From NCBI RefSeq assembly GCF_029931775.1, contig NC_079322.1, positions 26,734,542 to 26,798,541 on the forward strand: a stretch of DNA of 64,000 bases, given 5' to 3'. This stretch comes from Euleptes europaea. Lineage: Eukaryota > Chordata > Lepidosauria > Squamata > Sphaerodactylidae. The notes under the pieces are model-generated. The model saw only the letters and a list, made by a program, of their open reading frames with translations, was not told the origin of the DNA and did no database searches. The position numbers and the translations under genes were made by a program. This document shows, one piece after another, positions 1 through 64,000 of this stretch; within the stretch, counting starts at the first letter, position 1, and every line of letters starts with the position of its first letter.

Positions 1-969
1 CAAGTTTAGTAAAAGTAGCATATAAGGTTCGTATTCATATTTAGTAAAAGTAGCATATTAGATTCATATTCATGAAGTAGCTTAGCCTATAGAGTGCAAA
101 CCTGCAACCTTTATTTAGGTTGCTGCTGTTATGATGGATGTGTTATCAATGTGCATGGCTCTTTACAGAATAGCAAGAATACAAGTCTGTCTCAAGTTCA
201 TAATGTATAATTTGACGCAGGGTAATGAACAGAGGAAGAGAAAATGGAGGAAAGGGTAAATCGGACCAAATATTCAGTGTAGTTAAAAATATTTATTCCT
301 GGTTTCAGTATGAGGACCAAAGTTTCAAGGAAAACATGGATTTTGAGGGGAAAACTGCAAAAGATAAAGGTGGCATCCTGAAGGAGTTGTGCGAGGCAGT
401 ACTAGGTACATGTTCTTGCACAGCTCTCCTTTATTTCCATAGGGTAAGATGTTAGACATGCCACTGAGAGGAAAGTAGCTTTTGCAGACGAGATTGTCGT
501 TGCCTCTTCTAAGATCCTGTCTTCAGTGGAATATGAAGGTTGCATGAATAGACTACGACAGTATGTGCATCAGAAACAAGTTGGGTGGCACCATATTTTT
601 TATCAGCTCCCAACAGCTGCACAGTTAAAAAAAAAAAAACTTTGCCACTGCTGAAATGTCTTGTAAAGAATGGAACTAACAAGTCTGTTTAGTGAGTTGT
701 ACATAGCAGGTGTGAAAAGTTTGATATTCTTGTTCTTTAAACTGAAACGCCAGAAACAGCTCACAAAGTGCATGTCTCCTTATTTTTGTCACGCGCATAC
801 TTCCCACGTTGTTTCAGAATTTTATAATTTGCAAAGTCATGATGGAGAGGGGAGAAACTCCACTGCATTGGTGTTTAAGGCCTTTCATCATAATAGTGTG
901 TGTATGTAACAATAATATAATTGTTTATCACCGTGAAGATGCCGCTGGCATAATGTCACTTTTTTTGTT
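1..969. other. Upstream flank without a recognised gene
   Basis: A two-copy direct repeat of about 35 bases (TTTAGTAAAAGTAGCATAT...) starts at 6 and at 40. The rest is AT-rich unique-looking DNA. The short open frames here have no recognisable domain. Confidence 0.4.
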
Positions 970-1027
970 CCATTTTAACCCTCAACAACTATCTGACTGA
1001 CTGGTGAGGGCGCTCATTCATAACGAT

Positions 1028-1474
1028 GGCCATTTCTGCATGGGAGGATTCTGCCTTGGGTTTGCCACTCTTTAGATCAGTGGTTCCCAACCTTTTTTTG
1101 ACCAGGGACCACTAGGACTTTTTTGTTCGGTGCAGGGACCCCAAGGTTCAAAATAAAAATTCTGAGGATTTGAAAATAAACTTTAATCATAACTGTTAGT
1201 TAAACATTAAACTTAGAATAATATTTGAATATATATTTTTATAATAGAGAACTTTTAATTGAAAATATTAATTTATTATAGGTTTATAACTTTGTTTTGC
1301 GGACCTTAATTGGACCCCTGGTTGGGAACCAGTGCTTTAGATGTACATTTTCCCCATCTAAATCCTCAAAACTCAACAACCAGCCCCCGTGCTGAGGTTT
1401 GAGAATTCGGATGGGGAAAATGTGCATCTAGAGAGCGGCAAATCCAAGGCAAAAACCCCCCATGCAGAAATGGC
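1028..1474. mobile_element. Hairpin MITE (about 182 bp without its insert) upstream of RPSA
   Basis: The outer ends GGCCATTTCTGCATGGG (from 1028) and its complement (to 1474) are inverted. The arms continue through GCCTTGG.TTTGCC..TCT.TAGATG.ACATTTTCCCCATC on both sides, so the ancestral element was nearly a full palindrome. A separate hAT MITE interrupts the left arm. Confidence 0.75.
1078..1334. mobile_element. hAT-type MITE, 8-bp target duplication
   Basis: The terminal inverted repeats are CAGTGGTTCCCAACC and GGTTGGGAACCAGTG. The perfect 8-bp duplication CTTTAGAT lies at 1070-1077 and 1335-1342. The AT-rich 257-bp interior has no coding capacity, so it is non-autonomous. Confidence 0.92.
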
Positions 1475-1479
1475 TGATA

Positions 1480-1870
1480 AGAAAGGAAAGGCCTCAGATT
1501 TTGATCTCTAGCCTTCGCCTGGCAACTGTTGCTAAGGTGAAGCGACGTCACGTGAGCCCTCCCTCTCGTCCTTTCCAACATCTTCGCGGCCCTGGCTTTA
1601 GTCAGCAAGAAGCGGACTTCGGGAAGTTATCAGTACCACTTCCGGCAGCAAAACAGGACGGCCCACCATAGAGGGTGAATGGTAGAGCGGTTCCCGAGTC
1701 GTACCGTCGCGGCGGCGCCCAAACGGAAATGAGGACGCAGAACCGCGCCCCTTTCGCGCGGCTTCTCAAAGGTTAACCCGGCCGCGTCGACGTCACTACC
1801 CCTTTGAGCGGAGCTGTCTGCGATTGGTTGTCCGGGAAGGCTATATATAGGCGTCATCCGGAGTCGCGGG
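1480..1870 (+). promoter_or_regulatory. RPSA: RPSA CpG-island promoter
   Basis: This GC- and CpG-rich stretch lies directly upstream of exon 1. Visible elements are a GGCAAC/GTTGCT palindrome at about 1521-1532 (RFX-like), a gcGACGTCACGTGa block at 1543-1555 that overlaps a CRE half and an E-box, an ETS-like ACTTCCGG near 1638, a second GACGTCAC at 1789-1796, an ATTGG (reverse CCAAT) near 1823, and a TATA box CTATATATAG at 1841-1850. Ribosomal-protein promoters commonly combine TATA-like, ETS and TOP elements. Factor binding is not shown by sequence. Confidence 0.75.
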
Positions 1871-1919
1871 CCTCTTTCTGCCCGATCGCTGAGAGGCCTC
1901 CATACGGCGTTGTCACCGT
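1871..1919 (+). other. RPSA: RPSA noncoding exon 1 with 5'-TOP start
   Basis: A pyrimidine run (CCTCTTTCTG) starts at about 1871, 28 bases after the TATA box. This fits the terminal oligopyrimidine start of ribosomal-protein mRNAs. A good donor (GTGAGT) begins at 1920. The 5'UTR continues in exon 2, whose acceptor AG ends at 3501; 35 bases of UTR precede the ATG. The exact transcription start is inferred. Confidence 0.75.
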
Positions 1920-1976
1920 GTGAGTCCTGCCCACGCGGCGCTGAGAGCCGAAAGGGAATGGGGGGGGGGGGGCTTT

Positions 1977-2080
1977 AGAATCATAGAACCATAGACTCGT
2001 AGAGTTGGAAGGGGCCGCCAGGGTCATCTAGTCCACCCCCCTGAACAGTGCAGCACATTCACGACTTAACCGGGGCCTAT
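1977..2080 (-). mobile_element. CR1 LINE 3' end fragment
   Basis: GAATCATAGAACC...GAGTTGGAAGG..C..CAGGGTCATCTAGTCCA is the reverse complement of the CR1 3' end with its ATTCTATG octamer tail. It lies in RPSA intron 1. Confidence 0.75.
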
Positions 2081-2470
2081 AGCGTGCCTGAATATGAATC
2101 CATTTTTTGGGGGGGGGGGGTTGTGCCTACCTTTGTAAGGCCATAGCCCGTGGAATAAAACAGGCCGATTGCTGTTTGTGCAGCTAAATTCTTTTGGCTT
2201 TCATTTCTGTTGGCCCGTGTAAGCGCACCTTTTAGGAAATTACTTGCTGGTGTTTGCTCCTCACCCCAAGCCGAGCAACATCCTTGAAATAGGCATCTGT
2301 CAAAAATCAAATGCTGGAGTAAACAAAACGCGTCCTAAAACGTTACTTTAAAAGATCCGAGTTGGTTTTTCTTTTCCAATTTTGCTGTGTAGTGTCTGTT
2401 GAAAGGCAGCCCAGGTAATGGCCCTCAACAAGCTCACCAGACAGTCAGATAGTTGTTGAGGTTTAAAATG

Positions 2471-2690
2471 GGGGAGGGGCTGTGGCTCAGTGGTAGAGCA
2501 TCTGCTTGGCATGCAGAAAGTCCCAGGTTCAATCCCTGGCATCTCCAGTTAAAGGGACTAGGCAAGGAGGTGATGTGAAAGACTTCTACCTGATTCGTGG
2601 GAGAGCCGCTGCCAGTCTGAGTAGACAATACTGACTTTGATGGACCAAGGGTCTGATTCAGTCTAAGGTAGCTTCATGTGAATGTGCCTG
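2471..2690 (+). mobile_element. tRNA-derived SINE (Ala-like head)
   Basis: The head GGGGCTGTGGCTCAGTGGTA at 2476 has an A box and the B box GGTTCAATCCC. The body ends GGTCTGATTCAGTCTAAGGTAGCTTCATGTG. The same family recurs at 36.5, 36.7, 38.7, 47.9/48.3 and 54.8 kb. Confidence 0.85.
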
Positions 2691-3536
2691 TTGGTGTAGT
2701 AATAATAAAATGGAGAACAGTGTTTTAGAAGGCTTTGAACTGGCCACATATGTAATCTGCCCTTCCATTTTATTGTAGGGTAAACCTGCAGTATGTTTCT
2801 GTTTAGGGTACACTGCTGAGTTGCAATATTTTCCACAAGCCAGTTTGTAGTTAAGATGAGACTTTCCACATTATGCACCTAAAATACTGCACTGTCTTTC
2901 AAAAGGCTGGACCTTACAGTGATACAGTTCTTTCCTTTTGACATGTGCTCTATTTACACCCTGCCTCTCCATAGAAAATACCTGCAAAATGGTTTGGGAC
3001 AATGAGTTCTGCAAACAGTACAGCTATGTAAAAATGGAAAACAATTTAGTTAAAACAGCATTAGGTAAAAAGGGGCTGGTAAAACAATGTAAAGCAGCAT
3101 CAGACACACAATATATGCAATTTTGGAACTTCTGATTGGCACCTATTCTGATTAAAGAGGTTGAGATGTTACCTTGTTTAGTTTCGTGTTCAGTTATAAT
3201 CCCTGGCTTTTGGAAGGAGCTCTCCTATTTGTTTATTGCTGTATAGAATTAGATCTTTACACATCATGATGATACATAGCATGCCCAGTACTGGATCTGT
3301 TTGGTATGCTTTTGAAAGTTACAAAGTTTTCAACCTCTGTAGTTTAAATTTTTGTCCCCCAGAATGGTTTACAACTGTTTGTTCAGTTTGGCAGTGGCAG
3401 TAGTTGCTACTACCTTTATAAATGGCAGTCTGTGTCTGAGAGTAATGAGGAGGCCACTTGGTAGTGGGCAAATGTTACTAACTTAAATCACTCTCTTCTA
3501 GGTTTCCTGTCGTTGCTTTTAAAGGAAACTTTCACA

Positions 3537-8100
<4,564 letters not shown>

Positions 8101-8102
8101 CA

Positions 8103-9439
8103 TGGCTTGCTTTTTCTGTAGTGGTGTTTTCTGTGATCCAGGTTTTCCCTTTTTCCAGTATTCATTTGGAAAAGGTAACTGTCAAAACCCCCCGGAAAAG
8201 ACGATTTTTACTCTGATTTGTTGGACAAAATATGATTTATTTATAACTATGAGCAATTTTATTGTCATGGAACACAGAGTGTTTTGTGTGCAATTAAGTT
8301 AACAGATCAAACTTTCATATACAAATAGGTTTTATTTCCTGAAATTGACAAGCATCGGTAACTGAGATTTACAGTCTGATCTTCTGCATGTTGCTTTGAA
8401 GCTGAGTTTAATTGGGATTAGTCTCAAATAAGTATACCTAGAGTTTCAGCTTGAGGTTGCCCCCCCCCCTGACTTTTTTTCACGACCATACATACCCACG
8501 CTTACTCTCTCAGGTCTGGCCAGTTGAAATTCAGGTTCAAGCAGTGTTTTTAAAGTACAGTAATATGGAAAAATGCCAGGCTACGACTGGATAGAGAAAT
8601 ACATGCCATAGTCATATACAAACCCCACATATACAGAAAGTGAGTTGAGAGGTCTTAGTAGTGGATATCACAGAGGGTGGCAAAGGTTAGACTGCCAACA
8701 GTTCTTCCAAATTATTTCTAGCTTGTAATACACAAGGTTAAAGAGGTCCTGTTTCTATGTGTTATTTTCCCAATTTCTTGCAATAACCAGAATATTCATC
8801 ATCTCTGATCCCTTTGGAATGGGATAATTTTTGAGTTGCCTGATTGTGTCATAATTGTTTAAACCAGGTTTACTTGGTCCTTACAGACAGAAAATGCTAA
8901 ATTTAATCGAAAGGACCAGATATGGAAAGTTTGTAGTGGGGGAGGGATTTCCCTTATTTTTTTGAAGATGAAAGTAGTTAGCTTCTAGCGACAAGTAGTC
9001 ATTGTTTAATACTGCATGTATGTTAACTTAGAAACTTAAGTTTGGCCCTTCAAGCTAAGTTAGTATTTCTGTATCACAGATGGATGGTGATCAGACAACA
9101 CCATGGCATGTGAAAAGTCACTTAGCATTTGTAGGTAACATGAGATTTGAGTCAGGAGTTTCTTTTCAAATCAGCTCACTCTTTTAGCTACAATGACATC
9201 TGATGGTGAAATTTATTTGTGAATCTTACACTTACTAAAGAAACCATACCTTTTAGGATCCTCACAAAAGGCACCTTCACTCAAGTTTCCATGAACTGTA
9301 AATGTATATAAATTTAATAACCTAAAAACTACAAAGTTGACTGAATCTTTAATTGGTTAGCCCTAGTCTTGGATTTCCTTTGGATAGCGTATTGTGCCAG
9401 TCAGGAATAGTAGCTGTATCAGTATTATTGGTCTAGACA
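8103..9439. other. Intergenic gap between convergent RPSA and TMC2-type gene
   Basis: No gene is recognisable. The - strand AAATAAA near 9211-9217 could serve as a polyadenylation signal for the TMC2-type gene, which would make its 3'UTR about 0.6 kb. A run of C at 8460 is the only simple repeat. Confidence 0.4.
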
Positions 9440-9600
9440 CGGTGAAAACATGGTCGCTTTAGCCTCCTTTATTCCCTGTTTCACCCAGGATTCAGCCAAG
9501 ATCGAACACATGCGTTTTCACTGAACGTGCATTCGATACTGGCTGAATCCTGGCTGAAACAGGGAATAAAGGAGGCTAAAGTGACCGTGCGTTTTCGCCC
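9440..9600. mobile_element. Hairpin MITE, CGAAAACGCA/GGTCGCTTTAGCC family
   Basis: The arms GGTGAAAACATGGTCGCTTT... and its complement ...AAAGTGACCGTGCGTTTTCG are inverted over about 70 bases each, with CCTCCTTTATTCCCTGTTTC in the middle of the arm. The element occupies 161 bp between the two genes. A second copy is at 47368-47756. Confidence 0.85.
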
Positions 9601-9842
9601 ACACACATCAAGAATAGTCTCTTGTTTGTTCAAGAGCTCATATCTCTAAGAAGAAAATAGAGAAGCCGGATGGGAGAAGTGACCTCACAAGGTAAGTTGT
9701 TATCACAAACGTAAAGGAGATGTATGAAACTTTCAGAAATACCCTTACCAGGATATAATGTAATGAGTACACATGCTCCTATACCTAGAATCTCTTTTCA
9801 GTCTTGATTACTCATTTTTCTCACTTCCTGTCCCATCCTTCC

Positions 9843-60840
<50,998 letters not shown>

Positions 60841-60870
60841 AGTAAGAGCTTGAGGATCTTTCAAAGTATC

Positions 60871-61236
60871 TCAGCTGTATTCGTGTACACAGCTGATGCA
60901 TGCACAGGCTCACATTTCTTGCTTTCCATTGCCAAAACAGCTTTTTGAGTATTTATAAATATAAAATACACACAGGAATTTATTCTACATTTGATAGCAG
61001 ATGTAGATACTCAACTGAACACAGATCAATAGGTAGCATGTAAATTATTAAGTAGGTATCAGGCATCCTGTTGTCATGTGAATTGGTTTCAGACAAGACT
61101 TCACAAATATGGTACATGCTTGAGGGGGGAGGGCAGCTGCCCTTTATTAAGTTCCTCTCTAAAATTCTTTTTGTAATATTTAGCAAGGGATGCAGAACAA
61201 ATTATAGGTTCGCCAGTTTCATTTGAACCTTTGATA
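60871..61236. promoter_or_regulatory. Putative 5' flank of the TMC2-type gene
   Basis: This is the sequence directly upstream of the first coding exon. It has no CpG island or strong TATA that I can identify. If untranslated exons exist, the true promoter may be further out. Confidence 0.25.
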
Positions 61237-61949
61237 TAGGGTTGCCAGGTCCCTCTTTGCCACCGGCAGGAGGTTTCTGGGGCGGAGTCTGAGGAGGGCG
61301 GGATTTGGGGAGGGGAGGGACTTCAGTGCCATAGAGTCCAATTGCCAAAGTGGCAGTTTTCTCCAGGTGAAAGGATCTCTTTCAGCGGGAGATCAGTTGT
61401 AACAGTAGATCTCCAGCTGGTACTGAAGTGCCCTGGTTGTCTTATAGAGTCCAATGAAGACAACTAGGAGGAGGTTAAAATAAGCAACAGTTCTTTATTT
61501 AGCTAAACAGAGACCCTTGGGTGAAATAACCCACAAATAAGATGCAGAGTTACTCACCAGAGAAACAAAGGAAAGTCAGTATCATTTATGCATTCGCATG
61601 GGGCAGGCCCATGGCTGCTGACAAGCAGATTGATACACAAAAGCACCAATGCACATTAAGTGTCTACTTCACTCTAATTAGCATAGCCATAGATATTGGC
61701 CGAAGGCTTCTTTAAGCAAATTCTAGGTCTTGTGATCTTAGTAACTAGAAAAGACATTCCTAAGGATGAAGGTAATTCACAGCTCTCTACTGGTGAAAGG
61801 CCGTACCAAGCACAGAGAGCATGATTTGTTGGTTCATGGCTCCCGGATGCCAACTTCCCAAACCTTCCATGTGTGTGCGTATGAATACATAGTGTTCTAA
61901 ACCAGCCCTTATATCTGGGCATTGCAGTACCTGGAGGTTGGCAACCCTA
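61237..61949 (-). mobile_element. hAT-like MITE 'GTTGCC' family split by a solo LTR
   Basis: The left end TAGGGTTGCCAGGTCCCTC runs to CAGCTGGTAC, and the family body resumes at GTACCTGGAGGTTGGCAACC. The flanks CTTTGATA and TTTTGATT are a decayed 8-bp duplication (6/8). Confidence 0.9.
61424..61926 (-). mobile_element. Solo LTR (endogenous-retrovirus or LTR-retrotransposon class)
   Basis: The 503-bp insert begins TGAAGTGCCC and ends GGGCATTGCA, which are TG...CA ends with short imperfect inverted repeats. It is bounded by the 4-bp duplication GTAC (61420-61423 and 61927-61930). On the - strand an AAATAAAG lies about 80 bases from the downstream end, suited to an R-U5 boundary. No internal region is present, so it is a fossil left by recombination. 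The family is not identified. Confidence 0.8.
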
Positions 61950-62525
61950 TTTTGATTATTCATGTGGATTCTTTCTAGATGGCAAGCTGAAACATGGCCA
62001 CTAAAAGAAAAACAGATGTCAATTTTCCCATCTGCTGTTCATAGTTTTGGCTTTAAAAGTAGCCTTTTTAAAAAACCTTGCAGCTCTGCTGGCCATCCAG
62101 TCCCTCATTATGTTGATTATGCAGAATGGTCCACTGTTGTTTCTCAATGGCTAATTGTTAGGAGATAATCCCCTGATTAATGAGAGGAGCTTTACTGTCC
62201 CTCTGGAAAGTCTTCAAGGGTTCAGAAAGGGAAAGGATTAAACCAGTTTTGGAAATATTTAGGTCAAAGGAGGGCACCGAGCGTTCAGCTTCCCATTTTC
62301 TCTCCTCCAGCATAATTTGTTGCCGTTTGCAGACTCCCCCCCCCCCACCTCTTCCCCTGCCTCGCAGAACTGAAAATTCAGTGCTGTACATTTCGGTTTT
62401 AGTTCAATTGACCTTGTGTATTGGTGTCATTGCGCTGCGTGTTTTCATGCCCCTGGCCAACCAGTGTTACGGACGGCAGATAGGGAAATGCTTCATGTCA
62501 TGATATCAGGACACAAACAGGTAAG

Positions 62526-62690
62526 TAACACGATGGGTAGCCATGTTCGTCTGTAGCGGTAGAAAAGAGCAAGAGTCCAGTAGCCCCTTAAAGACTAACA
62601 AAATTTCTGGCAGGGTATACGAAAGCTCATACCCTGCCAGAAATTTTGTTAGTCTTTAAGAGGCTGCTGGACTCTTGCTCTTTTCTACAG
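62526..62690. repeat. Palindromic 'AAGAGTCCAGTAGC' repeat with one-sided extension
   Basis: The arms AGAAAAGAGCAAGAGTCCAG... and its complement ending ...CTCTTGCTCTTTTCT pair for about 60 bases. The GATGGGTAGCCATGTTCGTC extension is on the left only. Confidence 0.88.
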
Positions 62691-63084
62691 ATAAACAACA
62701 CTTAGGGAAGGAGATTGGGAACATGAGAGTATAATTTTGTGTAGGCCACCCTTTGTTTTCTGCAAATATGCATTTACAGGGACAATCTGTATATAGGAGA
62801 ACTTAGTGAGTAATGCTACCCAAGGTGCTGGTTATGATGTAACCTTATCCAAACATGCAACAATTCCCTAAGTGCTTCCTGAATCCACCTACTTGTGCAA
62901 GTATTTATTCACTTGATTATATTTATATCCCACCATTCTTCTATCATAGGAATCTCAGGGTGGGTTATATGGGGTTCCCAGGAGGTTTCTTACCTAGGAA
63001 CTGACCAGACCTATTTATCTGTTTGTTTAGAAAATGTATATGCCACCAGAGGCCTTCTTGAGGCAGCTCACAAACTACAAAGAA

Positions 63085-63440
63085 TACATAAAAATGATTT
63101 TTTAAAAATGGACGAATTTGTGGTGATGGCTAGATTGACTAGCTTGATGAAAGAGAAGACGACTGAAGAATTTCAACAGAAATGGGAATGCTATTTTGAT
63201 TATGTTAAACAAAAGGGATAAACTGTTAGAAGTAAAAATCAGTTAATAAAACTTAATATTTAGGATAGAAGGAATTCAATATCTAAAATGTAGATCATAA
63301 TGATAACATATGAGATTTTTGATATGGAAGATGAAACAGACTCCCCGAAGGAGTATAAACTGTGTGAATGTATGTACATTTGTTTGTTTGTTTTGAAAAT
63401 TTTAATAAAGCATTTATAAAAAAATGATTTAAAAAGCATA
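63085..63440 (+). mobile_element. 5'-truncated L1 LINE 3' end
   Basis: It encodes DEFVVMARLTSLMKEKTTEE and WECYFDYVKQKG, the ORF2 C-terminus. A 3'UTR follows, ending TTTTAATAAAGCATTTATAA and an A-rich tail. It belongs to a different subgroup from the 35.7-kb L1. Confidence 0.75.
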
Positions 63441-64000
63441 AGAATAAGAAAATAAGTCATAATACAACATTCAGCAGCCAAAAATGATATTAATAAAACA
63501 GTTTTTAGGCTAAAAGCAGACTATAAAAACAGCTTTAAAAGATGAAGGTCCTTATAAGCCTGAGTAAAAAGAAATATTTTGGAGTTGGCAACCCAACTTG
63601 CACCTAAAGGACTGTAAGGTAGACACCAGGCATGCTCAAGGTGGGAGGGCATTTCAAAGGTGAGGTGCCACCATTGTGGTCACCAGCTCATTTATGCTGG
63701 TGAGAGCACAGAAAGCAGTCGCATACCTGCTTACCTAAGAGTATTATTTATTTATTTAAAACATTTATACCTCACCTTTTCACAAGGCAGCTTCCAAAAT
63801 ATAAACATTTACATACCAATCAAATTAAAATGGTGGCTCCTACAACAAATATTACCACTAGCTTTCAACAAGATGTCCCTCCAAACAATGCTCTGGGCCC
63901 CTGTATGCTGTGAGAAGAATAAGTTGCATTTATTTTTATGCATTTTTGTTGACAATATTTATATGCTGGTTTTCTACAGAAGTGCCCTGTGCTCATTACT
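63441..64000. other. Window end, degenerate repeat only
   Basis: TTATTTATTTAAAACATTTATACCTC near 63750 resembles old LINE tails seen at 44.9 and 62.9 kb. No gene is recognisable. Confidence 0.35.

Noticed and set aside
2476-2546. tRNA-Ala gene
   Set aside because: The A and B boxes belong to a SINE head, with body and repeats elsewhere in the window; no proper Ala-tRNA end or terminator.

Overview
The window is vertebrate nuclear DNA, most likely from a squamate reptile and probably a gecko or close relative. The evidence is spliced vertebrate genes, several families of tRNA-like SINEs, 5S-rRNA-derived SINEs, CR1, RTE/BovB-like and L1 LINEs, and many hAT-type and hairpin MITEs. No sequence search was possible, so the host group is an inference from the repeat mix.

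Two host genes are present, and they converge tail to tail. RPSA (40S ribosomal protein SA) lies on the + strand at about 1.87-8.10 kb. It has a CpG-rich TATA/5'-TOP promoter and seven exons that give an intact 297-codon frame. Its introns 2 and 4 carry two related H/ACA snoRNAs of the SNORA62/SNORA6 family. A TMC1/2-clade transmembrane channel-like gene (TMC2-type) fills most of the rest on the - strand, from a start codon at 60840 to a stop at 9843. Seventeen coding exons could be placed by splice sites, phase and family similarity; they join into an uninterrupted 787-codon frame. The protein is predicted to be the pore-forming part of hair-cell mechanotransduction channels. The two stops are about 1.8 kb apart.

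Layout: 1-1.9 kb, upstream region and RPSA promoter, with a hairpin MITE split by a hAT MITE; 1.9-8.1 kb, RPSA; 8.1-9.8 kb, intergenic gap; 9.8-60.8 kb, TMC2-type gene, whose very large introns hold most of the mobile elements; 60.8-64 kb, upstream flank with a solo LTR, an inverted-repeat element and an L1 tail.

The most informative features outside the genes are insertion histories that can be read from target-site duplications. These include a hAT MITE family with 8-bp duplications, an L1 and a solo LTR each inside a copy of that family, a 5S-SINE dimer moved as one unit, a 448-bp near-perfect palindrome, and an 876-bp foldback element with internal ~83-bp tandem repeats. No operon, CRISPR array or prokaryotic feature is present. 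The best candidates for something not previously described are the foldback element and the palindrome; the rest are expected kinds of repeat with unusually clear histories.
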